From assembly GCF_000369045.1 (NCBI RefSeq), contig NZ_KB849786.1, positions 1,037,906 through 1,101,905 on the forward strand: a DNA stretch of 64,000 nt. The letters are read 5' to 3'. A program made the translations under genes and the position numbers. Below the pieces are notes generated by a model. The model worked only from the letters and a program-made list of their open reading frames with translations. It did no database searches and was not told the DNA's origin. Numbering within the stretch: position 1 is the stretch's first letter; each line of letters opens with the position of its first letter. This DNA is from Acinetobacter pittii ATCC 19004 = CIP 70.29. Its GTDB lineage: Bacteria; Pseudomonadota; Gammaproteobacteria; Pseudomonadales; Moraxellaceae. Below are positions 10,155-18,502 of the stretch, piece by piece.

Positions 10155-10637
10155 CTAATCCGATCTCCGTTGGATTGCCTTCATAATTACATCTAAATCA
10201 AATCCTCTATATTGTAAAAACCTCATCTGTTTTGCTTTAAGTTTAGGATCTTTTTCTACTTCTTCACCAAACTTTTTCACTTTAAGTTGATAAGCCTGTT
10301 CCACCCAATCAATATTATGAATTTCATCTGCAATTAAATCATTTTCGATTTGTTTAGTTTTTAAAGCTTGTTTGATGCGTTTTGGCCCTTTGCCTTTACG
10401 AATTTGGCTAGCCAATGTTAGTTCTGCAACGCGTTGGTCACTTTGATAATTTTGCTCAGATAACTCTTCAACAAGTTGCTTAACCTCTTCAGGGTTTTGT
10501 GCATAACGATTCAATTTCTCGATAAGTTCTGCTTTCGAATAATCTCGACGAGTCAATAACGCAAAAGCATATGAGCGCAAACGTTGACCTGTTAGCAAAG
10601 CGCGTTGTTGGGGCTGTTCTTCTGTTCTTTTGAACAT
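10155..10637 (-). CDS. recX: RecX family regulator of RecA
   Basis: RecX binds RecA filaments and limits their activity. The 160-residue alpha-helical protein has the expected tandem three-helix modules: RLRSYAFALLTRRDYSKAELIEKL near the N-terminus, an EEL..QNYQSDQRVAE motif, and a C-terminal KQMRFLQYRGFDLDVIMKAI. It lies just downstream of recA on the same strand. A strong terminator between them implies RecX is made by read-through or from its own promoter. The 3' end nearly meets ffs. Confidence 0.93.
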   Translation of the reverse strand: MFKRTEEQPQQRALLTGQRLRSYAFALLTRRDYSKAELIEKLNRYAQNPEEVKQLVEELSEQNYQSDQRVAELTLASQIRKGKGPKRIKQALKTKQIENDLIADEIHNIDWVEQAYQLKVKKFGEEVEKDPKLKAKQMRFLQYRGFDLDVIMKAIQRRSD

Positions 10638-10654
10638 ATTTAATATTTCCTTGT

Positions 10655-10680
10655 AAAAAACGCCCCGAAGGGCGTTTTAA
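10655..10680 (-). terminator. intrinsic terminator between recA and recX
   Basis: On the - strand AAAACGCCC-TTCG-GGGCGTTTT is followed by further T residues. A GC-rich stem capped by a TTCG tetraloop follows recA by about 17 bp and should sharply reduce recX transcription relative to recA. Confidence 0.88.
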
Positions 10681-10696
10681 GACTTATTAGCGGTAA

Positions 10697-11743
10697 TTAA
10701 GACTCTAATAGAAGATCTTCTTCTTCATCTTCCACTTGTACAGCACCATTAGTACCCGTAGTTAGCAGTTGTTCACGGATAATCTTTTCAATTTCTCCAG
10801 CCATTTGAGGATTTTCTTCAAAGTGGCGGATAACATTGTTTTTACCTTGGCCAATTTTATTGCCTTGATATGAATACCAAGCGCCTGCTTTTTGCACGAT
10901 ATCTTGTTGTACAGCTAAATCTACAAGTTCGCCAAGCTGGTTTGTACCTTTACCGTATAGGATTTGGAAAATAGCTTCTTTAAAGGGAGGAGCCATTTTG
11001 TTTTTAACAACTTTAACTCGAGTTTCAGAGCCGATGATTTCATCACCTTCTTTGACCTGACCAATACGGCGGATATCTAAACGTACAGAAGCATAGAACT
11101 TCAATGCGTTACCACCAGTCGTAGTCTCAGGGCTACCAAACATTACACCAATTTTCATACGGATCTGGTTAATGAAAATAACCATACAGTTCGAGCGTTT
11201 AGCGTTACCCGTAATTTTACGTAATGCCTGACTCATTAAGCGAGCTTGTAAGCCCATGTGAGAGTCACCCATTTCGCCTTCAATTTCTGCTTTAGGAGTA
11301 AGAGCAGCAACTGAGTCGACAACGATTAAATCAATTGCACCAGAGCGAACTAGCATGTCTGCAATCTCGAGTGCTTGTTCACCGTTATCTGGTTGCGATA
11401 CAAGTAGATTATCAATGTCCACGCCCAGCTTACGTGCATATTGTGGATCTAATGCGTGTTCTGCATCGATAAATGCACAAGTACCACCAGCTTTTTGACA
11501 TTGTGCAATCGCTTGGAGAGTCATTGTGGTTTTACCAGAAGATTCTGGACCATAAATTTCAACGATACGACCTTTCGGTAAACCGCCAATCCCCAATGCA
11601 ATATCTAAAGTCAAAGAACCTGTAGATACAGCTTCAACTGCTTGAACAGTGTTGTCACCGAGACGCATCACCGTATTTTTGCCAAATTGCTTCTCAATTT
11701 GACTTAGCGCGGCTTGTAATGCTTTGCTTTTATTCTCATCCAT
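10697..11743 (-). CDS. recA: recombinase RecA
   Basis: RecA carries out homologous recombination and senses DNA damage. The 348-residue protein has Walker A GPESSGKT (residues 65-72), Walker B ([10 protein letters not shown]), DNA-binding loops 1 and 2, and an acidic C-terminal tail ([11 protein letters not shown]). From knowledge of the genus, Acinetobacter lacks LexA, and part of its damage response uses UmuDAb. The leader on the - strand contains a short inverted repeat (TTGAGATTCAA, 11795-11805). A possible promoter (TTGTGT near 11878, CATAGA near 11853) would give a leader of about 100 nt. Confidence 0.98.
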   Translation of the reverse strand: MDENKSKALQAALSQIEKQFGKNTVMRLGDNTVQAVEAVSTGSLTLDIALGIGGLPKGRIVEIYGPESSGKTTMTLQAIAQCQKAGGTCAFIDAEHALDPQYARKLGVDIDNLLVSQPDNGEQALEIADMLVRSGAIDLIVVDSVAALTPKAEIEGEMGDSHMGLQARLMSQALRKITGNAKRSNCMVIFINQIRMKIGVMFGSPETTTGGNALKFYASVRLDIRRIGQVKEGDEIIGSETRVKVVKNKMAPPFKEAIFQILYGKGTNQLGELVDLAVQQDIVQKAGAWYSYQGNKIGQGKNNVIRHFEENPQMAGEIEKIIREQLLTTGTNGAVQVEDEEEDLLLES

Positions 11744-11888
11744 CTCAAAAACCTCAATACTCTAAGTTCATCACGTTTAACCCAAGTGGATGTATTGAAT
11801 CTCAACTTGTTTCACAGGGCTAATAGTGACAGATTTTTTCTATAGCTTCTATGTGTTGTCTGTGTGTGTGCGACACAACTCGACGTTT

Positions 11889-12317
11889 TTATTCATCACC
11901 ATACGACCAGTGTTGATCATTGTCCTGTTTAAACCGATTAATCTGTCTACGATCCTTTTTACTCGGTCTATGATCAGGTCGAGCAAGATTATGCAATTTT
12001 CGTTGGGATGCAATCAACTCCCGTTTAGCAATACTTACTTCTGTTTCTTCATAAAGTTGCTGGGCAACTGGTGCTGGACCACGTGTGTTGGAAAGCGCTT
12101 TTACTACAACGGTTTTTTTATCAAAACCTTGTTGAATAATCAGTTCCATTCCAACACGAATTTCTTTGGAAACTTTTACACGCTCATTATTGTGATGTAC
12201 TTTACCTCCTTCGATTGCTGCTTTAGCAATTGAACGAGTTTTAAAAAAACGAGCAGCCCATAACCATTTGTCGATACGCATGGTCTCTACAGCATCGTTT
12301 TCAAGCAATTTTGACAT
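11889..12317 (-). CDS. hslR: ribosome-associated heat shock protein Hsp15 (S4 domain)
   Basis: Hsp15 binds free 50S subunits carrying nascent chains and helps recycle them. The S4 RNA-binding domain begins at RIDKWLWAARFFKTRSIAKAAIEGGKV and continues through KVSKEIRVGMEL. The C-terminal tail is basic (RPDHRPSKKDRRQINRFK), as is usual. I chose the ATG at 12317: AAGGATAATG precedes it with proper spacing, and upstream ATGs at 12335 and 12320 fit less well. The start overlaps the end of the HAD phosphatase gene by 17 bp, as seen for the hslR/yrfG pair in other gammaproteobacteria. Confidence 0.92.
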   Translation of the reverse strand: MSKLLENDAVETMRIDKWLWAARFFKTRSIAKAAIEGGKVHHNNERVKVSKEIRVGMELIIQQGFDKKTVVVKALSNTRGPAPVAQQLYEETEVSIAKRELIASQRKLHNLARPDHRPSKKDRRQINRFKQDNDQHWSYGDE

Positions 12318-12987
12318 CATTATCCTTTCTATCAATTTGATTCAATATAGACAGCAATTCTGTAAGTCGATCTAGTGCTTTATATTCTAAATCTTCATGC
12401 TTTCTTGCATTCTTTAGACTTGAGGGCTGCAAGATAGTAAACAAGTGTTTGATACCAAATTTTTCAGCTGTTTTTAGTACAGGAGTTGTATCGTCAATAA
12501 AAATGGTTGCGTCTGGGTCGAAAGGGTGTAATTTTTGGAGCTCTTGCCAAAAATGAATATCTTCTTTTGCATAACCAATTTGTTCACTCGATACGATTAC
12601 GTCAAAGAAGTGTTCAATTGCAATATTATCGAGCTTTAACTGTAAGCTTGCACGGTCAGCATTTGTAACTAACCAACAACTATATCCTTGTTCTTTCAGT
12701 TCCTGCAGAAGCTCAATACAACCTGAGCGAGCTTGAATTTTTGTCTGAAATTCTTTCTGTAATTTGAGTACATCTACACCTACAGTTTTAGTCCAAAAAG
12801 TTGATGAATACCAAACAAGTGTATGCTTATGTGCTTGATAAAACTGATATAGTATTTTTTGGCTCTGGGTGAGCGGAAGTTGATGTATCTCTGCATGTCG
12901 CTTAGGAAGACATTCATTCCAAATGAAATCATCAAAAGCGAGATCTAATAGCGTACCATCCATGTCAAACATTACGATTTTAGACAT
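12301..12987 (-). CDS. yrfG: HAD-family nucleotidase (YrfG/GMP-IMP nucleotidase-like)
   Basis: A haloacid dehalogenase phosphatase. Motif I is DMDGT (Asp8 nucleophile, Asp10). A helical cap domain follows (~20-90, FIWNECLPKRHAEIH). Then come motif II (LVTNAD), motif III Lys (GYAKEDIHFW) and motif IV (FIDDTTPVL). Length 228. The cap sequence and the hslR neighbour match YrfG, which removes phosphate from GMP/IMP. Substrate is inferred from that relationship. Confidence 0.85.
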   Translation of the reverse strand: MSKIVMFDMDGTLLDLAFDDFIWNECLPKRHAEIHQLPLTQSQKILYQFYQAHKHTLVWYSSTFWTKTVGVDVLKLQKEFQTKIQARSGCIELLQELKEQGYSCWLVTNADRASLQLKLDNIAIEHFFDVIVSSEQIGYAKEDIHFWQELQKLHPFDPDATIFIDDTTPVLKTAEKFGIKHLFTILQPSSLKNARKHEDLEYKALDRLTELLSILNQIDRKDNDVKIA

Positions 12988-13359
12988 ATATAAATATCTC
13001 CAAAATCATTTAAAGCAAATTTTTTAAGACGCATCTACCATATATCCTTTTAAAATCATTAATTAAAGAAACTTTGAAATATAAAATTAATTTAAAACTC
13101 CACCCATTAATTCTTTCAAAAGGTGTTTTGATTAATGTGATGGGTAGGGAGGATAAATGATTTGAAAATTATAGCGTGTAATTTTGAAAAACAAAAAACA
13201 ATAATAAATGCTTTTTAGTGGATAACTTTTACTGTGTTTAAAGTAAAAATAGGCAGCCAAAGTTTTGCAATTAAGAAATCTTAAAAGTCATCTATATTTA
13301 TAGTTAATTTTGCTTACATAGGATACGTATTGACATACATTTTATAAATTGAAGGATAC
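12988..13359. other. AT-rich intergenic region
   Basis: About 370 bp. It contains an interrupted inverted repeat (CCCATTAAT at 13103-13111 against ATTAATG..TGGG at 13131-13144). Directly after it is a strong ribosome-binding-site-like GGGAGGATAA before an ATG (13157) followed by ATT TGA, a two-codon reading frame. TTGACA at 13330-13335 could be the -35 box for the next gene. No other gene is visible. Confidence 0.5.
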
Positions 13360-13704
13360 TTGTTTAAAGTTATATTTAAAATTAACCCTAATAAGAATTT
13401 AGAGAAAGCAATGAAAATTGGATTTATTGGCGGAGCCAATGACGGTATTGTAATCAATGCTGCTGATGGCCTTGATACTTATAAGCTTGAATGGCATTAC
13501 AAAGCAGAAAAGCACTGTGAATCACAGCCAACATTAGGTCTTAATGGGCCTGAGTATGATTACTACAACCTATTAATACTAAGAAAAAATAAAGAGGCTA
13601 AACTCTTTTATGTACTCACTACAATGGGAAAAGATGATATCGCAAGTAAAATCCATGAGTATTGGGAGTCCTCTACATCTGTTGGCTATGATTTCGATGA
13701 TTAA
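13360..13704 (+). CDS. small protein of unknown function (114 or 97 residues)
   Basis: I do not recognise this acidic soluble protein. No signal peptide or membrane segment. Its start is uncertain. A TTG at 13360 sits only three bases after GAAGGA, which is tight. An in-frame ATG at 13411 (giving MKIGFIGGANDG) follows AGAGAAAG. A possible promoter (TTGACA at 13330, GATACT at 13355) would favour the ATG at 13411. The stretch KEAKLFYVLTTMGKDDIASKIHEYW suggests a strand-helix ending. It stands alone between convergent neighbours, so no role can be inferred. The coding density of the frame supports a real gene. Confidence 0.6.
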   Translation: MFKVIFKINPNKNLEKAMKIGFIGGANDGIVINAADGLDTYKLEWHYKAEKHCESQPTLGLNGPEYDYYNLLILRKNKEAKLFYVLTTMGKDDIASKIHEYWESSTSVGYDFDD

Positions 13705-13737
13705 GAAAATTTTTATTAATAATTTAAAATTTTGACT

Positions 13738-14277
13738 TTAATCAAAAATAAATGAAGAGCTTGTAATTTCATATAACACATGTGCTTTTAGTTGGTGATG
13801 GAGAGGAACCTTGGGATGATCAAAGTTTTTAACTTTGTGCATTCCAAGTCTTTCCATGACGGCTTGAGAGGGTGTATTTATGTTAGCGGTAAATGAAACG
13901 ATCTTATCTAAATTCAGTACATTAAAACCATAGTCTAAAGCCGCTTTTGCTCCTTCAGTTGCATAACCTTGTTTCCAGAAGTCTTTTGCAAGTCGCCACC
14001 CAATTTCCACACATGGAGAAAAGTCAAATTGTTCAGGTTGGCTATGTAAACCAATAAACCCGATAAATTGATGGGTTTCTTTTAATTCTACTGCCCAGAA
14101 GCCCCAACCATTTTCATCAATTAGAGATGAAATTTTTTGGATTAAATTATGGCTTTCTTGGGGGGGTAATAGATTTGGGAAAAATTGCATAACATCTTGA
14201 TCTAAGCCCATTGTTATAAAAGGCTCAACATCACTTTCTTTCCATTGTCTTAAAATTAAACGTTTTGTTTCGATCAT
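13738..14277 (-). CDS. GNAT family N-acetyltransferase (RimJ/RimL type)
   Basis: A 179-residue GNAT enzyme. It starts with the RimJ/RimL-type TKRLILRQWKESDVEPF, has the acetyl-CoA-binding region VEIGWRLAKDFWKQGYATEGAKAALDYGF (~90-118), and ends with ...NTPSQAVMERLGMHKV. These enzymes acetylate protein N-termini, amino groups of metabolites or drugs. The substrate here cannot be told from sequence. It is the next gene after the Lrp regulator on the same strand (30 bp apart) and could share its transcript. Confidence 0.85.
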   Translation of the reverse strand: MIETKRLILRQWKESDVEPFITMGLDQDVMQFFPNLLPPQESHNLIQKISSLIDENGWGFWAVELKETHQFIGFIGLHSQPEQFDFSPCVEIGWRLAKDFWKQGYATEGAKAALDYGFNVLNLDKIVSFTANINTPSQAVMERLGMHKVKNFDHPKVPLHHQLKAHVLYEITSSSFIFD

Positions 14278-14306
14278 GAGATGTCTCTTTAATTAAAAAT
14301 AAGGGA

Positions 14307-14756
14307 TCAAAGTGGCTTTTGCACAATCTTTTGTAAAATGATCTTGGAATTGATGCTCACTACACCTTTTATTTTATTTAAGGTATTAATGACGAAATGA
14401 GAAAAAGAACTCAAATCTTTGGTCGCAATGTGTAAAACATAATTAGATTCACCAGTAATAATATAAGCATTAATGACTTCATCAAAATTTTTGATCTGAC
14501 TTAAAAAGAAGTTGTGATCATTTTCTGTGAGTTGGGCAAGCTTTATTTCGACAATTGCCTCAATTTTTATACCTAGTTTTTCATAATTAACTTTCGCTTG
14601 ATATTTTTCAATTACACCATTGCTTTCTAAAATTTTAACTCGCCGATGACAAGCTGAAGCCGAAAGGTTAACGAGATCGGCCAGTTCTTGGTTACTTAAC
14701 CGAGCATTATCTTGTAAATGTTTTAAAATTTTAAGATCAATTGCATCTACATTCAT
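14307..14756 (-). CDS. Lrp/AsnC family regulator, probable KynR-type
   Basis: A 149-residue regulator. An N-terminal winged helix-turn-helix (~1-60; DAIDLKILKHLQDNARLSNQELADLVNLSASACHRRVK) is followed by a C-terminal ligand-sensing RAM domain (~70-145). It is divergent from kynureninase, with 147 bp between starts. Related regulators (KynR) in Pseudomonas and Burkholderia activate kynurenine genes in response to L-kynurenine. The same role is inferred here from position. The intergenic region holds repeated CGAA-containing sites. Confidence 0.85.
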   Translation of the reverse strand: MNVDAIDLKILKHLQDNARLSNQELADLVNLSASACHRRVKILESNGVIEKYQAKVNYEKLGIKIEAIVEIKLAQLTENDHNFFLSQIKNFDEVINAYIITGESNYVLHIATKDLSSFSHFVINTLNKIKGVVSINSKIILQKIVQKPL

Positions 14757-14903
14757 TTTCGAATTTCATCCATGTTTTATAATTTTAATTCGAATTTTAT
14801 ACGAAAATAGCAAATTTTAATCAAATATTATCGAATAAATCGAAAGAATTAGCGTGATAAAATTCAAATACAAAGGAAATGTTGAAAATAGGTGAAATAA
14901 CAA
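14757..14903. promoter_or_regulatory. divergent control region with repeated CGAA(T/A) motifs
   Basis: Between the Lrp regulator and kynU, CGAA motifs occur at about 14760, 14791, 14802, 14832 and 14841. One pair forms TTCG-N9-CGAA (14789-14805). Spacing of roughly 31, 11, 30 and 9 bp resembles the helical phasing seen at Lrp-family operators. Site assignment is inferred. Confidence 0.45.
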
Positions 14904-16154
14904 ATGATTACTCACGAACAATGCCTCTATTGGGATCAGGAAGATGAACTCAAAAAGTTTAAAGACGAATTTGCACTACCAGAAAATGTCATTTATTTAG
15001 ATGGTAATTCTTTGGGTGCAAGACCAAAAAAATCATTAGAGGTTGCTCAGCATATTATTGCAAAAGAGTGGGGTGAGGACCTCATTAATAGTTGGAATAA
15101 AGCAGATTGGTGGGGACTACCGACTAGACTCGGAGATAAAGTCGCGCAGCTTATCGGCGCTGAAAAAGGTGAAGTCGTTATTTCAGACTCAACGACCCTA
15201 AATTTATTCAAAGTTTTATCAGCAGCGGTAAAAATTCAAGCTGAAAAATTTCCGGAACGTAAAATTATTGTTGCAGAAAAAGATGCCTTTCCAACCGATA
15301 TTTATATTATTGAAGGCTTTATCGATTTGATTCATCAGGGTTATCAAGTTGAATTGATTGATGGGGCCGATGATTTATCTCGTGTTTTAGCAAAAGATGT
15401 GGCGGTAGTTGTTCTTTCTCATGTGAATTATCGGACTGGATATTTCTATGATATGGAATCTATTAATCAACAAATTCACGCTAAAGATGCTTTGATTATT
15501 TGGGATTTATGTCATTCAGTTGGTGCGGTGCCTATGGATATTAATCAGAGCAATAGTGATTTTGCCATCGGTTGTACTTATAAATATTTAAATGGTGGCC
15601 CAGGTTCTCCAGCGTTGTTATGGGTAAATCGAAAGCATCGTGATCAATTCTGGCAACCTCTCTCAGGCTGGTGGAGCCACAAGAAACCATTTGATATGGC
15701 TCAGCACTATGAACCAGCTAACAGTATTCGTCGATATTTGTGTGGAACTCAACCCATCATTTCTATGAGCCTAATCGAATGTGGTGTCGATATTTTCTTA
15801 CAAGCTGATATGCAACAAATACGCGAGAAATCACTCAAATTAACTGATTTATTTATTCAACTTGTTCAACAAGAGTGTGCCCAGTTTGGTTTTGAACTGA
15901 TTACACCTTTAAATCATAAATATCGTGGCAGTCATGTCAGTTATAGACATGAGTTTGGTTATGAAATTATTCAAGCGCTGATTGCTCGTGGTGTGATTGG
16001 GGATTACCGAGAGCCGGAAGTATTACGTTTTGGAATTACACCTTTATATCTAGGATTTGAAGATATTTGGAATGCCGTACAACAACTTATGCAAATTATG
16101 CTGAATAGTGAATGGAAAAATGAACGTTATCTGGTGCGCAGTGAAGTGACCTGA
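14904..16154 (+). CDS. kynU: kynureninase
   Basis: KynU cleaves L-kynurenine to anthranilate and L-alanine using pyridoxal phosphate. The 416-residue protein matches the family. It has YLDGNSLGARP near the N-terminus, a PLP phosphate-binding SDSTT (~94-98), the conserved IIWDLCHSVGAVP, the Schiff-base Lys227 in CTYKYLNGGPGSPA, and WWSHKKPFDM. AGGTGA upstream supports the ATG. It heads a probable operon with a permease and a formamidase. No tryptophan 2,3-dioxygenase gene lies nearby. Confidence 0.95.
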   Translation: MITHEQCLYWDQEDELKKFKDEFALPENVIYLDGNSLGARPKKSLEVAQHIIAKEWGEDLINSWNKADWWGLPTRLGDKVAQLIGAEKGEVVISDSTTLNLFKVLSAAVKIQAEKFPERKIIVAEKDAFPTDIYIIEGFIDLIHQGYQVELIDGADDLSRVLAKDVAVVVLSHVNYRTGYFYDMESINQQIHAKDALIIWDLCHSVGAVPMDINQSNSDFAIGCTYKYLNGGPGSPALLWVNRKHRDQFWQPLSGWWSHKKPFDMAQHYEPANSIRRYLCGTQPIISMSLIECGVDIFLQADMQQIREKSLKLTDLFIQLVQQECAQFGFELITPLNHKYRGSHVSYRHEFGYEIIQALIARGVIGDYREPEVLRFGITPLYLGFEDIWNAVQQLMQIMLNSEWKNERYLVRSEVT

Positions 16155-16194
16155 TCGTTAGATATCAACATTAGAAAAATGGCTAGGAGGGCCT

Positions 16195-17601
16195 ATGAGC
16201 AGTTTTGATGAAATACAAAATCGAGAAGCGGGTTTACATAAAAAATTATCCGCAAAACAGATGGGAATGATTGCAATTGGTGGAGCGATTGGTACAGGGC
16301 TGTTCATGGGAAGCAAGTTCGCAATTAGCTTTGCTGGCCCAGCTGTCATTGTGAGTTATGCCATTGGAGGCTTAATCGCATTTGCTATTATGGCTTGTTT
16401 GGCTGAGATGACAGTCCAGCACCCTACGTCAGGTTCATTTGGGGCATATGCTGAGCATTATGTAAGTCCGCTTGCTGGGTTTTTAGTCCGTTATTGTTAT
16501 TGGGCGTGTATTGTATTAGCGGTCGGTACAGAAATTACAGCGGTGGCTGACTATATGAAATTATGGTTTCCTCATGTAGGTTCTTGGGGCTGGATTGCGT
16601 TTTTCTCGCTGACGTTACTTGTGGTTAATGCATATAGTGTTAAAGCTTTTGGATTGGTTGAATATTGGTTTTCGACCATAAAAGTCTTTGCAATTATTGT
16701 ATTTATTCTTTTAGCAATTGGTATTTTGACCCAAAGTCATGGAGGAACAGCTCAGGTTGTCTCTAATCTAACTGAGCATGGGGGCTTTTTCCCTCATGGT
16801 TTTAGTGGAGTCTGGATTGGAGTAATCATTTCAATATTTAGTTATTTAAGTATTGAAATGATCGCTGTTGCAGCAGGTGAGGCTAAAGATCCGGAAAGAG
16901 CCGTTAAGAAAGCTTTTAAAAGTACTGCAATTCGCTTAATCCTATTTTATTTACTGTCTTTATTTCTTATTGTGGCACTTGTTCCTTGGACAACTTTAAT
17001 TGGAGCTGACGCGACCAGTCCTTTTGTGATGGTGATGAAAATTGTAGGGATTCCATATGCAGACAGTATTTTAAATTTTATTGTAATTGTCGCGGCCTTG
17101 TCAGCCATGAATAGTATGCTATATATCTCAACACGTATGCTATTTAGCTTGTCACGAGCAGGGGATGCGCCAAAACTATTTGGTCGTATTAGTCACAATG
17201 GCGTACCAATTAATGCGTTGTTATTGTCAGTTGTTGGTATTGGTGTTGCTAGTATTGTTTATACCATTAATCCGAGCTCGGCATTCCCGATCATGATTGC
17301 TTTATCTATGTTTGGTGCATTGTTCACTTGGGGTAGTATTTTCATTACTCATATGTTTTTTAGACGGAAAATGGCACAACAAGGCCAGCAATTAAAGTTT
17401 AAGGTTCCAGCGAGCCTGTTAATTTCACTGTTGGGATTAATCGCAATTTTGAGTATTACGATCACAACGTGGTTTACCAATGAATTTAAGTCAACTTTAC
17501 AATTTGGAGTGCCATTAATTGTTGTTCTTACGGTTTTTTACTATTTAAAGCGATCATCAGCCAAGCTTACTTTAAATGCTCATGAAGAATCATTGAAGTG
17601 A
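16195..17601 (+). CDS. APC-family amino acid permease
   Basis: A 468-residue inner-membrane transporter with about 12 membrane segments. It carries the AAT-type signature KLSAKQMGMIAIGGAIGTGLFMGS near the N-terminus and a conserved IEMIAVAAGEAKDPERAVKKAF after segment 6. It belongs with CycA, AnsP and AroP-like carriers. The position between kynureninase and a kynurenine formamidase suggests uptake of tryptophan, kynurenine or a related compound, which is inference only. A GGAGGG ribosome site lies 5 bp before the ATG, and the next gene starts 7 bp after the stop. Confidence 0.9.
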   Translation: MSSFDEIQNREAGLHKKLSAKQMGMIAIGGAIGTGLFMGSKFAISFAGPAVIVSYAIGGLIAFAIMACLAEMTVQHPTSGSFGAYAEHYVSPLAGFLVRYCYWACIVLAVGTEITAVADYMKLWFPHVGSWGWIAFFSLTLLVVNAYSVKAFGLVEYWFSTIKVFAIIVFILLAIGILTQSHGGTAQVVSNLTEHGGFFPHGFSGVWIGVIISIFSYLSIEMIAVAAGEAKDPERAVKKAFKSTAIRLILFYLLSLFLIVALVPWTTLIGADATSPFVMVMKIVGIPYADSILNFIVIVAALSAMNSMLYISTRMLFSLSRAGDAPKLFGRISHNGVPINALLLSVVGIGVASIVYTINPSSAFPIMIALSMFGALFTWGSIFITHMFFRRKMAQQGQQLKFKVPASLLISLLGLIAILSITITTWFTNEFKSTLQFGVPLIVVLTVFYYLKRSSAKLTLNAHEESLK

Positions 17602-17608
17602 GAGATCT

Positions 17609-18355
17609 ATGCGACCATATGACAATTCTAGAACCGTAGCGAATGAACATGAAATATTGGCAGAATTTAAAAGAACAAGCTTAGTGAGCTATCAAAAATT
17701 TACCCATATTGCAGATATCCAATATGGTAAGCACTCACGGTCGACTTTAGATTTATTTCCATTAGAGCAAGCCAAAAAGACTGTTATTTTTATTCATGGT
17801 GGTTATTGGCAATGGTGTGATAAATCAGATTTTGCATTCATCGTACCGTATGTTCTAGCAAAAGGAGTCCAGTGCGTTCTTTTAGAATATGATTTGGCAC
17901 CACAAAGTAAAATTTCAGATATTGCTTCTCAAGTTAATCAAGCTCTCGATTTTATTCGAGAGCAAGGCTGGAAAACTGATGAGGTGGTTTTAGTTGGGCA
18001 TTCGGCAGGAGCACATCTGGCCGCTTTGTCATTAGATCATCCACTGATATCTGAGATGGTTTTGTTAAGTGGAATTTATGATCTAGAGCCTATACAAAGT
18101 ACCCATTTAAATCATGCTCTCAATCTTTCAAGCGAAGATATCTTAAAATACAGCCCTGTTCATCAGTCAAAACGAATTACCACTCCATGTTCAATTTTCT
18201 GTGGTGAACTCGAACTTGATGAGTTGAAATGGCAAAGCCAAAATTATTTTGAAATGAAGAAAAGGCAAGATCAGGATTTTGTTTCTTTCAAGCTTATTCC
18301 TAAAATTAACCATTATTCTATTTTAAATCATTACTTTAATAATATTTTAATTTAA
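17609..18355 (+). CDS. alpha/beta-hydrolase, probable kynurenine formamidase
   Basis: A 248-residue alpha/beta-hydrolase with the oxyanion motif HGGYW (63-67), nucleophile elbow GHSAG (Ser132) and a C-terminal INHYS His near residue 238. These features match the eukaryote-like arylformamidase branch, which hydrolyses N-formylkynurenine to kynurenine. It is not the metal-dependent KynB cyclase fold used by many bacteria. It follows the permease by 7 bp, after kynU, which supports the role. A different ester or amide substrate remains possible. Confidence 0.8.
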   Translation: MRPYDNSRTVANEHEILAEFKRTSLVSYQKFTHIADIQYGKHSRSTLDLFPLEQAKKTVIFIHGGYWQWCDKSDFAFIVPYVLAKGVQCVLLEYDLAPQSKISDIASQVNQALDFIREQGWKTDEVVLVGHSAGAHLAALSLDHPLISEMVLLSGIYDLEPIQSTHLNHALNLSSEDILKYSPVHQSKRITTPCSIFCGELELDELKWQSQNYFEMKKRQDQDFVSFKLIPKINHYSILNHYFNNILI

Positions 18356-18468
18356 GTGTTTGAAATAGAATGTAATTGAGTAAAGAAAAACAGATTAAAC
18401 TTATTAGAAGATAAAATGTGAGATAAATCACAACTCAACCTAATTTTTATAAAAATTAAGTATCCTTA

Positions 18469-18497
18469 TTGACCTGACTATAGAACTTAATTAGATT
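18469..18497 (+). promoter_or_regulatory. sigma70-like promoter of the sRNA candidate
   Basis: TTGACC (18469-18474), a 17-nt spacer, then TAGATT (18492-18497). The start would be near 18503, just before the first hairpin of the candidate RNA. Confidence 0.55.
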
Positions 18498-18502
18498 AAA
18501 AA

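Noticed and set aside
11826..12233. 135-residue + strand frame over hslR
   Set aside because: Lies antisense to hslR, which has clear S4-domain evidence; the frame has no ribosome site and odd composition.
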